DNA of 44,969 nucleotides from Streptobacillus felis (GTDB lineage Bacteria; Fusobacteriota; Fusobacteriia; Fusobacteriales; Leptotrichiaceae): NCBI RefSeq assembly GCF_001559775.1, contig NZ_LOHX01000121.1, positions 1 to 44,969 of the forward strand, read 5' to 3'. Shown piece by piece: positions 26,543 to 34,751 of this stretch (position 1 is its first letter; each line of letters starts with the position of its first letter). The notes under the pieces were generated by a model. It saw only the letters and a program-made list of their open reading frames with translations, ran no database searches and was not told where the DNA came from. The position numbers and the translations under genes were made by a program.

Positions 26543-26546
26543 AATT

Positions 26547-27107
26547 TTAGATGTTTAATTCAAGTATTCCTCCGTTTTCAATTATTACTGCTGGTTCTTC
26601 TAATTCTCTACCATCATTTTCTAATATAGACATAATCGAACCATGGGCTACAACTAATATAGTTGAATTTTCACCATAAATTCTTTTTATCTCCTCTAAT
26701 TTATCTAAAGCTCTTTTCCTTACATCTTTTACACTTTCAAAACCTTCAAAATGATCTGAGGGAGTAAAATCTTTTACATATGTCTTATATTTTCTCCATA
26801 ATTCTGCATATTCAGTCTTAAGAAGTTCTATAGGTGCTCCTTCTAATACCCCGAACCCAACTTCTCTAAATTCAGGATGTTCATTTCCATCATTTTTTAA
26901 ACCTAATATATCTAATATTCTTCTCTTAGTTTCAACTGCCCTTCCTAAATCACTACTGCAAATATAGTCAAAGTGTATACCCCTTAATTTCTCTGCTGCC
27001 TTTTCAGGAGATTTATCATCAGGTAATAATGGTGAATCTGCCCAACCTTGTATCTTTTCTGCAAGATTCCATTCTGTCTTTCCATGTCTTACTAAATATA
27101 CTTTCAC
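26547..27107 (-). CDS. Histidine phosphatase family protein (phosphoglycerate-mutase-like)
   Basis: A 186-residue member of histidine phosphatase branch 1. The phosphohistidine motif is LVRHGKTEWN with His-8. SSDLGRAVETKRRI supplies the second arginine, and VVAHGSIM carries the second catalytic histidine. The length matches GpmB/CobC/PhoE-type phosphatases rather than true phosphoglycerate mutase (about 230-250). A GTG start at 27107 is chosen because GGAGG lies five bases before it; a TTG four codons upstream overlaps that site. It is monocistronic and divergent from tsaD. The substrate is not predictable. Confidence 0.85.
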   Translation of the reverse strand: MKVYLVRHGKTEWNLAEKIQGWADSPLLPDDKSPEKAAEKLRGIHFDYICSSDLGRAVETKRRILDILGLKNDGNEHPEFREVGFGVLEGAPIELLKTEYAELWRKYKTYVKDFTPSDHFEGFESVKDVRKRALDKLEEIKRIYGENSTILVVAHGSIMSILENDGRELEEPAVIIENGGILELNI

Positions 27108-27158
27108 TTTTACCTCCAAAACTTTTAATCATTACCATTCTATCACAATATATTCCCC

Positions 27159-27187
27159 TTTACAAGTTTATTAAAATTTGTTAAAAT
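27159..27187 (+). promoter_or_regulatory. Promoter of tsaD
   Basis: -35 TTTACA (27159-27164) and -10 TAAAAT (27182-27187) with a 17-base spacer, 24 bases before the tsaD ATG. AGAGGT is the ribosome site. Confidence 0.65.
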
Positions 27188-27211
27188 GAAACTAGAAAAG
27201 AGGTATATATT

Positions 27212-28210
27212 ATGTTAATTTTAGCTATTGAAAGTTCTTGTGATGAAACATCTGTTGCCATACTTGAAAATGGTAAAAAAGTTTTAAGTAATGTTATTGC
27301 AAGTCAAATAGATATACATAAAGAATATGGTGGAGTAGTTCCTGAAATTGCTTCAAGACACCATATTCAAAATATTTTAACAGTATATGATAAAGCATTA
27401 AAAGAAGCAAACTGCAAAATTAGTGATATATCATATATTGCTGTTACTAATACTCCTGGACTTATAGGGTCACTTTTAGTTGGCCTTATGTTTGCAAAAG
27501 GACTAAGTTTATCAAATAATATACCATTAATACCTGTAAATCATATTGATGGGCATATTTTTTCAACATTTATAGATAATGAACCAAAATTGCCTATGCT
27601 TACTTTAGTAGCATCAGGAGGACACACTTCCCTATATTTAATTAATGAAAATAAAGAATTAAATTTACTTGGAGAAACCCTAGATGATGCTATAGGAGAA
27701 GCCTATGATAAGGTTGCAAGAATTTTAGGTTTTGAATATCCTGGAGGTCCCCTACTTGAAAAATTGGCATTTATGGGTAATAATAGTATTGAAATACCAA
27801 CTCCTCAAGTTTCAGGATATGATTTTAGTTTTAGTGGAATTAAAACATTTATTACTAACTACATTAATAAGAAGAAAATGAAAGGTGAAGATTTTTCAAA
27901 AGAAGATGTAGCTAAAGCCTTCCAAGATAAGGTTATTGAAGTATTAGTAGCCAAATTATCTACGGCAGCAAAAGAGAATAATATTAAAAGTTTATCAGTA
28001 GTCGGAGGAGTTTCAGCAAATAAGGCAATACGTGAAGCTATAGTCAAATCAGATAATTTTAAAGATATAGATATAATATTCCCTAAGTTTGAATATTGTA
28101 CCGACAATGCTGCAATGATTGCTGCAGCTTGTTATCATAAAAACTTAAAAGAAGAGAATATGTTTATAGATGCAATAAATACAAAAAGAAAAAAACAAGG
28201 AGGATTCTAA
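27212..28210 (+). CDS. tsaD: tRNA threonylcarbamoyladenosine transferase TsaD
   Basis: TsaD transfers the threonylcarbamoyl group to adenosine 37 of ANN-decoding tRNAs, with TsaB and TsaE. The 332-residue protein shows LAIESSCDETSVAI at the N-terminus, PEIASRHH, the metal-binding VNHIDGH motif (two histidines near 111-115), ASGGHTSLYL, the DDAIGEAYDKVARILG loop, and VGGVSANKAIR. TsaB and TsaE are encoded about 14 kb away at 11994-13104, and TsaC is not in the window. The DUF4912 gene begins at the base after its stop codon. Confidence 0.98.
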   Translation: MLILAIESSCDETSVAILENGKKVLSNVIASQIDIHKEYGGVVPEIASRHHIQNILTVYDKALKEANCKISDISYIAVTNTPGLIGSLLVGLMFAKGLSLSNNIPLIPVNHIDGHIFSTFIDNEPKLPMLTLVASGGHTSLYLINENKELNLLGETLDDAIGEAYDKVARILGFEYPGGPLLEKLAFMGNNSIEIPTPQVSGYDFSFSGIKTFITNYINKKKMKGEDFSKEDVAKAFQDKVIEVLVAKLSTAAKENNIKSLSVVGGVSANKAIREAIVKSDNFKDIDIIFPKFEYCTDNAAMIAAACYHKNLKEENMFIDAINTKRKKQGGF

Positions 28211-29203
28211 ATGTACAGAACTATTATATCAGTACTTATATTACTATTAGCAGTCGCATACATAAAAAACAAAAGAAAAAAAACTGAAAACACGGTAATT
28301 GACTTAAAAGAAAAAAAAAATGTAAAAGAGGTTGGGACTATGGTAAAAAATGATGATGTCGAAAAAGTAGAAATGATAGATTTAGAAACTTCAGATTTAA
28401 GTCTAAGAGAAATTTTAAAACTTAAAAGGGTTAAAATTGGTAGTTATAGAAACTATCCTAATCAAATTTCTTTAAAGCATATTTATAGAAGAAAACCAAA
28501 ATATTTAAATAGAGGTTATACTTTCACTGAAAATAATCATGATGAAGATAAAATGAAAGTAGAAATGTCTAAATATATTTTATTTGAACAACAAGAAGCT
28601 AAATATTTTAATAAAAGACCACTTCCTGAACAATACCATAAAAATGAAATCGTTCTAATTCCTAAAAATACAGATACATTATTCACATATTGGGAAATAA
28701 GAGAAGATTATTACTATGATTTAAGTCAAAAAATAAGATTAAATAATGAAAATCCTATAATAATATTAAAAACTATTGAAGGAGAAGAAAAAGTAAAAAT
28801 ACAAACTTTCACTAGAAATGGAAGTATGTATATTAACAATGTAGATCCTAATCAAGAATATATAGTATACTTAGGTTACTTAGATGAATTCAATAACTTT
28901 ATAGAAGTTGCACACTCAACTGAAGCAAATGTTCCAAATCCAGTACCGTCAAATAACTTTGATGTAATATGGGGAATATCTGAAATAGAAAATATTAATG
29001 GATATCAAATTATTAACTTTAGGTCTGTTGATAAAAATAACATAGAATCATATTTAGGATATCAACAAGAAGTATTAGATAAAGAATTATTATCAGATGA
29101 AGAAATACAATCATTAGTAAGAAGAGAAGAAGAATCTAAATTATTAAATGGATCTTCTTATCAAGGATCATCATTTTTAGGTTCATCAAATAAAATTAAT
29201 TAA
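28211..29203 (+). CDS. DUF4912 membrane-anchored protein
   Basis: A 330-residue protein with one N-terminal transmembrane helix (about 3-18), followed at once by a basic stretch KNKRKKTE, so the bulk is probably cytoplasmic. A charged linker runs to about 120. The DUF4912 domain starts at EIVLIPKNTDTLFTYWEIREDYY, where the PKxxxxLFxYWEI core is diagnostic, and covers a small beta fold to about 265. The tail is acidic and then low complexity with three GSS repeats (GSSYQGSSFLGSSNK). The function of DUF4912 is unknown. AGGAGG lies in the tsaD end, and the ATG touches the tsaD stop, so it is translationally coupled to tsaD. Confidence 0.8.
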   Translation: MYRTIISVLILLLAVAYIKNKRKKTENTVIDLKEKKNVKEVGTMVKNDDVEKVEMIDLETSDLSLREILKLKRVKIGSYRNYPNQISLKHIYRRKPKYLNRGYTFTENNHDEDKMKVEMSKYILFEQQEAKYFNKRPLPEQYHKNEIVLIPKNTDTLFTYWEIREDYYYDLSQKIRLNNENPIIILKTIEGEEKVKIQTFTRNGSMYINNVDPNQEYIVYLGYLDEFNNFIEVAHSTEANVPNPVPSNNFDVIWGISEIENINGYQIINFRSVDKNNIESYLGYQQEVLDKELLSDEEIQSLVRREEESKLLNGSSYQGSSFLGSSNKIN

Positions 29204-29206
29204 TAT

Positions 29207-29249
29207 AAAAAGGTTTGAATATTAGATTTTCTAAAATTCAAACCTTTTT
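29207..29249 (+). terminator. Bidirectional terminator between the DUF4912 and methyltransferase genes
   Basis: A 14-bp perfect stem AAAAAGGTTTGAAT / ATTCAAACCTTTTT encloses a 15-base loop that can itself pair (TTAGA / TCTAA). A/T runs on both sides of the stem let it work in both directions for the convergent genes. Confidence 0.92.
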
Positions 29250-29250
29250 C

Positions 29251-30735
29251 TTATTTATAAAATTCAAAAAAATTAATTAAATTTTTAATATTATCTATAA
29301 TATAATCTGCAAGCTCATCATAACTTTTATCTCCATTTGAGACTAAAGAACCATCTTCAAATTTTTCTATTATCTTGACTTTAATAGAATTTATATCATC
29401 TGTATCTAAAAAATCTATAATAACTTTAAAGTAGTCAGAAATATCTATTATTTCACCTTTATAATTTGAAAAAGTAATTTTACTATTATCTTCAAGATAA
29501 TATTTTAAATAATTTAAATAATTTTTACCGAACTTATTATATATTTTTTCTCCACGTGGGGAAATATTAAATTCAATTTCTTCATTATATATTAATGAAA
29601 ATATACTTTTGTAATTTTCATTACCAAATTTTTCAACTAATGTTTTTATTTGAACATTTTTAGGATAAATTTTAGTTAAATAATTAAATATTTCTTCATT
29701 ATTTCCATTTATATTTCTATTACCATACTTCCAAGACTCTTCCTCTTTTACATATAAGCCTCTAACATAAATATCATCTAAATCCGTTAAGTAAATATTA
29801 TCCGTTAAATTTATCTTAGACGTATTATTACTGTGAGTTATAATACTAGTCCTAAATTGAGTATTCCTTAAAAAATCATAATACTGTTCTTTCGCTAACC
29901 TATTATCACCACATTCATTATTTATTGCAGATTTAACTTCATTATTAAAATTAGGAAATGAGTTAGATATACTACTATCAACAACATGAATCAATCCATG
30001 TTTTTCAAGCATTTTTGAAAATTGATATAAGTATATTGGATCATTGTATTTTTCAAAATATTCATGATAAATATAGTGAGTATCCTTATCTAATAAATTT
30101 TCTAATACATCTTTCATATTTTTGTCTACTATAGAGTTATTTAAGTAAAACCTTATTGCATTTTTCCCCATTTCAACTTTATCTTTTTCATTAACTTCAA
30201 GAGATCTATCTACTAAATTGTCTATACTAAATAACATTAAATCTCTAGCAACATCTATTCTTTTCCAACCAGGATAAGTATTATATGAAATAACTGCTAC
30301 ACCAGTTTCTGTTAAACTTGATTTAATTACCCTTAATATAGCTTCTTTTACTTCATCAGGAACCCATGAAAATACCCCATGACAAATGATATAGTCAAAC
30401 TTTCCAAATTCATTGTCATACTCTAAAATATTTTTATGATATAATTTTATATTCTTAAGACCTATTTTTTTTATTATTTCATTTCCTTCATCTATTTGTA
30501 CCTTAGATAAATCAAGACCTATTACCTCAGAATTAGGATAAGCTATAGCCATAGGTATAATATTACCACCAAAAGAACATCCTATCTCTAAAACTCTAGA
30601 ATTTAAAAGTTTTGGAGTTTCAAACCCTAACATTCTCATCATAGTTTTTAAATGTATTGGCTGACATTTTTTAAAACTTTTTGAAATATATGGTATTGTA
30701 TCATATGTTTTTTCAACTTCTTTTATATTGTCCAT
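29251..30735 (-). CDS. SAM-dependent methyltransferase with methyltransferase regulatory domain (protein-lysine methyltransferase-like)
   Basis: A 494-residue class I methyltransferase. The N-terminal YDTIPYISKSFKKCQPIHLKTMMRMLGF leads into SAM motif I VLEIGCSFGGN (about 48-58), motif II VIGLDLSKVQIDEG, and FDYIICHGVFSWVP. After residue 190 comes a helical methyltransferase-regulatory region (MethyTransf_Reg type) and a C-terminal winged-helix-like part with PKNVQIKTLVEKFG. This layout is shared with rickettsial PKMT1/PKMT2, which methylate lysines of outer-membrane proteins, and with some uncharacterised methyltransferases, so substrate assignment is inference. The ATG at 30735 has GAGGT at a better distance than the ATG at 30738. 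It is the last gene of a ten-gene cluster, 5-8 bases after the phosphohexomutase. Confidence 0.85.
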   Translation of the reverse strand: MDNIKEVEKTYDTIPYISKSFKKCQPIHLKTMMRMLGFETPKLLNSRVLEIGCSFGGNIIPMAIAYPNSEVIGLDLSKVQIDEGNEIIKKIGLKNIKLYHKNILEYDNEFGKFDYIICHGVFSWVPDEVKEAILRVIKSSLTETGVAVISYNTYPGWKRIDVARDLMLFSIDNLVDRSLEVNEKDKVEMGKNAIRFYLNNSIVDKNMKDVLENLLDKDTHYIYHEYFEKYNDPIYLYQFSKMLEKHGLIHVVDSSISNSFPNFNNEVKSAINNECGDNRLAKEQYYDFLRNTQFRTSIITHSNNTSKINLTDNIYLTDLDDIYVRGLYVKEEESWKYGNRNINGNNEEIFNYLTKIYPKNVQIKTLVEKFGNENYKSIFSLIYNEEIEFNISPRGEKIYNKFGKNYLNYLKYYLEDNSKITFSNYKGEIIDISDYFKVIIDFLDTDDINSIKVKIIEKFEDGSLVSNGDKSYDELADYIIDNIKNLINFFEFYK

Positions 30736-30743
30736 CATCTACC

Positions 30744-32471
30744 TCAATCTATGCTGTATAAAATTTCTAAAACTTCTTTTTCAAATACTGATAATTTTTC
30801 AACTGATTTTTCTTCTACACCATCTTTAACATAAACATAAAGTTTAATTTTAGGTTCAGTTCCTGATGGTCTTAATGTATACCAGCTTCCATCATCATAT
30901 GAGAATTTAACAGCATCCGTAGCTTCAATATGACATGGAGTAATTTCTCCTGTTTCAACATTTAAAACTGTTTGTGCTTTGTAGTCTATAACTTCTTTAA
31001 CTTTAGCATCTCCTATAGTTCTTGGGAATATTTCTCTGAATTTAACCATCATTCTTTTAATTCTTTGAGCTCCTTCCATACCTTCAAGTACTACAGATAC
31101 TCCTTTTTCTTTATAGTATCCAAATTCTTCAAATAATTCATAAAGAACATCTATAAGTGTCTTTCCATGTTTTTTGTAATAAGCTGCCATTTCAGTTAAC
31201 ATAAGTGAAGCTGAAACACCATCTTTATCTCTTAAGAAAGTTCCTATGTTATATCCTATACTTTCTTCATAACCAAAGATATAGTTTTTTTCTTTACTTT
31301 CTTCATACATATTTGCTATAGCACAAATATTTTTGAATCCAGTTAATACATCTATCATTTCTATTCCATATTTATTTGCTACTGCTGTTCCCATTTCTCC
31401 TGTAACAATAGATTTAACTATAACTGGATTTTCTGGGAATATATTTTTTTCTTTCATAGTAGATATTATATAGTTAATTAATAATACTCCTGTTTGGTTA
31501 CCATTTAATGCCACTATTTTACCTTTATGCATAACTTCAACAGCTAATCTATCACAATCTGGATCTGTTGCTATTAATATATCTGCATCTTTTTCAAATG
31601 CTAATTTTTCTGAATATTCAAATGCTGCTAAATCTTCAGGGTTTGGATAAACTAATGTAGGGAAAGTTCCATCAGGCATTTCTTGTTCTTTAACAACATA
31701 AACATTCTCATAACCTTTTCTAGATAGAACTGTTCTAACAGGTATATTTCCAGCTCCATTTAGTGGTGTATATACTAATTTAATACTCATATCTAATTCA
31801 TCATTAGATCTTAAAGAAGTATTCATTACTTCTTTATAGAAAGCCTCATCTACTTCTTCTCCTATCATTACTAATAGACCTTTTTCTATTGCTTCTTCTT
31901 TAGTTAAAGTTACATAATTTCCAAAAATATCTAATTTTGAAATTTCTTCAAATACAGCATCAGATATTACAGATTTAATTTGAGAACCTTCTTCCCAATA
32001 TACTTTATATCCGTTATAGTTTTTAGGATTATGACTTGCTGTAATATTAACTCCAGATATAGTTTTATAGTATCTAATAGCATACGATAATTCTGGAGTT
32101 GGTCTTAAACTATCAAATAAATAAGCACGTATACCATTACTTGCCATAACTAATGCAGCTTTAAGTGCAAATTCTGGAGAAAATATTCTACAGTCATGTG
32201 CAAAAGCAACACCTCTATCCATAGCTTCTTGACCTTCTTTTTTAATTACGTTTGCTAAAGCTTGTGTAGCACGAGCTATAACATATTCATTCATTCTATT
32301 AGTACCCGCTCCTAATTTACCTCTTAATCCTGCTGTACCAAACTCTAACTCTTGATAGAATCTATCTTCTATTTCTTTTTCATCATTTGAGATTTCTTCT
32401 AATTGTTTTCTTAAATCTGTATCTAAATTTTTGTTACTTAACCACTCATTATATTTATCCATATAATTCAT
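30744..32471 (-). CDS. Phosphoglucomutase/phosphomannomutase (alpha-D-phosphohexomutase)
   Basis: It interconverts hexose-1- and 6-phosphates. The 575-residue protein has the four expected regions: GTAGLRGKLGAG near 50, the phosphoserine loop TASHNPKNYNGYK (serine near 145), the metal site DPDCDRLAVE (near 302-308), the sugar loop GYEESIGY, and the phosphate-binding RPSGTEPKIKLY near the C-terminus. Its length and GTAGLRG form match the PgcA-type enzymes of Firmicutes and Fusobacteria. GGAG lies seven bases before the ATG. It would link glucose-1-phosphate (from glycogen or starch breakdown) to glycolysis. Confidence 0.95.
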   Translation of the reverse strand: MNYMDKYNEWLSNKNLDTDLRKQLEEISNDEKEIEDRFYQELEFGTAGLRGKLGAGTNRMNEYVIARATQALANVIKKEGQEAMDRGVAFAHDCRIFSPEFALKAALVMASNGIRAYLFDSLRPTPELSYAIRYYKTISGVNITASHNPKNYNGYKVYWEEGSQIKSVISDAVFEEISKLDIFGNYVTLTKEEAIEKGLLVMIGEEVDEAFYKEVMNTSLRSNDELDMSIKLVYTPLNGAGNIPVRTVLSRKGYENVYVVKEQEMPDGTFPTLVYPNPEDLAAFEYSEKLAFEKDADILIATDPDCDRLAVEVMHKGKIVALNGNQTGVLLINYIISTMKEKNIFPENPVIVKSIVTGEMGTAVANKYGIEMIDVLTGFKNICAIANMYEESKEKNYIFGYEESIGYNIGTFLRDKDGVSASLMLTEMAAYYKKHGKTLIDVLYELFEEFGYYKEKGVSVVLEGMEGAQRIKRMMVKFREIFPRTIGDAKVKEVIDYKAQTVLNVETGEITPCHIEATDAVKFSYDDGSWYTLRPSGTEPKIKLYVYVKDGVEEKSVEKLSVFEKEVLEILYSID

Positions 32472-32486
32472 TTTACTTCTCCTTCA

Positions 32487-33770
32487 TTATAAATAATTTG
32501 CTGGATTTACATAATTTACACCTTTTCTTACCTCAAAGTATAGATTAGGCTCTTTTGTAATACTATCTCTTCCTAACACACCTATAGTCTGACCTTTAGT
32601 TACCTTAGCTCCACTTGCAACTCTAACAGATGAAAGATTTCCATATACTGTTATAAAGTCTCCATGGTCTATCATAATTACAGCTCCAAGTCCTTTTAAT
32701 GAACCAGAATAAAGTACTACTCCACTATCAGAAGCTTTTACTGCCTGTCCCAAACTTCCACGTATTTCTATCCCCTTACTTGTAATACCTTTAGTTTTTT
32801 CTTGACCATAAGCTACTACTATACTTCCATTTATAGGCATTATAAACTTACCTGTACCTTTAGGAACAACAACTTCTTTAACTGGTTCTGATTTAGTATT
32901 TGTTTCACCACTAGATTGATTTTTCTTAGCAGCTTCAGCTTTCTTTCTAGCTTCTTCAGCCTTTCTTCTTTCTTCTGCTTCTCTTTTCTTAGCGGCTGCT
33001 ATAATAGCATTTATTTGTTGTTCTAATTTTTTCTTCTCAGCTATTAAATTAGAATTTGTTTTCTCTATTTTTTTGTTTTCATTTTTCAAACTACTTTGTA
33101 GATATTGTAAGTTTTTAACAGCCTTATCCTTACTAGATTTAGCCCTTCTTAACTCATCTCTTTTATTTTCTAATTCTAACTTTTTCTTCTCAACTTTTTT
33201 TGCTTCTTGTTGAGTTTTATTCTTTAAAAATTCTTCTTGTCTCTTGTGATCTTCTTCTTGTTGCTTATACTTTTCAATTTTTTGTATATTACTTTGATCT
33301 TGCTCTAATATTTTTATTAAATCATTAGTTTTCTTTGCAGATTCTGCAGAAAATGAATTCTTCTGAAAAACTTTAGAGTTAAATACCTTATTCCATGTTT
33401 TAATCTTGTTAGAATAATCCGTTTTCCCTTCCGTTATTTTTCTACTACTTTCTTCAATTTTCTTTATACTTAAACTAATTTCTTTTTCACTTTTACCTAT
33501 TTCTTTAAGTAAAGTTACATATTCATTTTCAATAATACTATATTCTTTTTGTAATTTAGAAATTAAAGCATCTAAACCTTGTATTTCTTTTTTAATAGCT
33601 GCTTCATCCTTTTTAGCATTATTAATTTTACTATTATTGTTATTAATCTTATTAGTATTATCTTTAACTTGTTTGTCTATTTGATTTATTCTATTCTTAT
33701 TTTTATCAATATTATCTCCAAAAGCCGCAAAAGATAAAAGAGCAAGAAAAAGCATAATCTTTTTCTTCAT
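32487..33770 (-). CDS. EnvC-like murein hydrolase activator (degenerate M23/LytM domain)
   Basis: A 427-residue exported protein with a signal peptide (about 1-18), a long lysine-rich coiled coil (about 20-280), and a LytM domain at about 305-427. The LytM fold is clear (GTGKFIMPINGSIVVAYG, GVVLYSGSLKGLGAVIMIDHG, KGQTIGVLGRD), but the zinc ligands are lost. The first histidine-Asp motif reads KGIEIRG, and the HxH motif reads NLYFEV. EnvC, a cofactor for amidases rather than a peptidase, has the same changes (KG...IRAS and SLYFEI-type sequence). The gene directly follows ftsX (TAA-T-ATG), matching the known FtsX-EnvC partnership. It should act in the periplasm during septum splitting. Confidence 0.88.
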   Translation of the reverse strand: MKKKIMLFLALLSFAAFGDNIDKNKNRINQIDKQVKDNTNKINNNNSKINNAKKDEAAIKKEIQGLDALISKLQKEYSIIENEYVTLLKEIGKSEKEISLSIKKIEESSRKITEGKTDYSNKIKTWNKVFNSKVFQKNSFSAESAKKTNDLIKILEQDQSNIQKIEKYKQQEEDHKRQEEFLKNKTQQEAKKVEKKKLELENKRDELRRAKSSKDKAVKNLQYLQSSLKNENKKIEKTNSNLIAEKKKLEQQINAIIAAAKKREAEERRKAEEARKKAEAAKKNQSSGETNTKSEPVKEVVVPKGTGKFIMPINGSIVVAYGQEKTKGITSKGIEIRGSLGQAVKASDSGVVLYSGSLKGLGAVIMIDHGDFITVYGNLSSVRVASGAKVTKGQTIGVLGRDSITKEPNLYFEVRKGVNYVNPANYL

Positions 33771-33771
33771 A

Positions 33772-34740
33772 TTATTGCTCCTCTCTTAGATCTTGGAAAT
33801 CTTCCTCTACTACTTCTTCAACTTTTTCTTCTACTACAGGACAATTACATTCTTCTCTTCTAATTTTTTCATAGTATTTTAAATTATAGTATCTATTTAA
33901 GAATAAATAATTAATTATGAATACTAAAACTAATGTTATTCCTAAAACAACTAATAATACATATGATTCTTTTTCTAAAGTACTAAATCCTTGAACTGCA
34001 GTTATCCCTTTAGCTTTTTCAATTAGATTAACTATTGCTTCTCTAATCTTAACATACATAAAGTAACTTACTCCTCCAGAAATTAATACTGCTAATACTG
34101 ATTCTAAAAAGAAAGTTGTTTTTATAAATCCTTTAGATTTTCCTTCTAATAAGCTTTCGTGTATTTCTCTTTTTCTTGTTTTAACTGTTAATCCAACTAT
34201 ATTAAATATTATTATTACAGCAAAAACTATTAAGAATATACTTGCATATTTTAAGAAATAGTCTAGTGCTGAACTAAACATTACTGTTTGGTTTACAACT
34301 TTTGCTCTTAAATCTATACTTGAAACTTCACTTAATCCACTTAATTTTGTACTTAATTCATCTATATTTACATCTCTTTTTAAATGAACAAAGAATGCAT
34401 CTTCTAGTGGATTTGCTTCTGAACTTAAGTCAACATTTAATTCTTTTTCTAGAGATTTTAAAGCTACATCTTTTGATACAAATCTTAATGAACTTACTCC
34501 ATCTAAGTTTAAAACTTTAGCTTGAAGAGCTTGTTTTTCTTCATCATTTAAATCGTTGATGTATAAGATAACTTGGTTAGCCTGTTCTTCCTTTAATCTA
34601 TATGAATCTGCATTTAATGCACCGAATATATATATATTTATCAATGTAAATATTAATATGAATGTTGTAACAGCTGAAAAGAAAGCTCCCTTTTCCGCTT
34701 TAATATTGTCCTTAACCCCTCCGAATAATTTACCTATCAT
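33772..34740 (-). CDS. ftsX: Cell-division permease-like protein FtsX
   Basis: The membrane half of FtsEX, which passes a cytoplasmic ATPase signal to periplasmic wall hydrolases. The 322-residue protein has TM1 (about 21-41), a periplasmic loop of about 120 residues (42-163) that would bind the EnvC-like protein, and TM2-TM4 (about 164-184, 212-230, 261-281). The conserved VGLTVKTRKREIHESLLEGKSKGFI cytoplasmic coupling segment is present. After TM4 there is an unusual acidic tail with a CxC pair (near 298-300). ftsE, normally directly upstream, is missing: the upstream gene is a transketolase subunit. AGGAGG precedes the ATG. Confidence 0.92.
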   Translation of the reverse strand: MIGKLFGGVKDNIKAEKGAFFSAVTTFILIFTLINIYIFGALNADSYRLKEEQANQVILYINDLNDEEKQALQAKVLNLDGVSSLRFVSKDVALKSLEKELNVDLSSEANPLEDAFFVHLKRDVNIDELSTKLSGLSEVSSIDLRAKVVNQTVMFSSALDYFLKYASIFLIVFAVIIIFNIVGLTVKTRKREIHESLLEGKSKGFIKTTFFLESVLAVLISGGVSYFMYVKIREAIVNLIEKAKGITAVQGFSTLEKESYVLLVVLGITLVLVFIINYLFLNRYYNLKYYEKIRREECNCPVVEEKVEEVVEEDFQDLREEQ

Positions 34741-34751
34741 TGTTTTCCTCC

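Larger units (their letters stand above)
26281..26546. other. Structured intergenic region between ftsK and the histidine phosphatase
   Basis: These 266 bases hold two reverse-strand terminator-like hairpins (26345-26381 and 26411-26432), a third hairpin GAAAAAG / CTTTTTC near 26451-26472, and a possible 31-codon forward ORF at 26447-26542. The ftsK promoter should lie at about 26280-26340, but no clean -35/-10 pair is visible. No tRNA or known riboswitch was recognised. Confidence 0.6.

Noticed and set aside
32487-33770. Active M23 endopeptidase
   Set aside because: The zinc-binding histidines of the LytM fold are replaced (KGIEIRG and NLYFEV), which fits an EnvC-type activator rather than a hydrolase.
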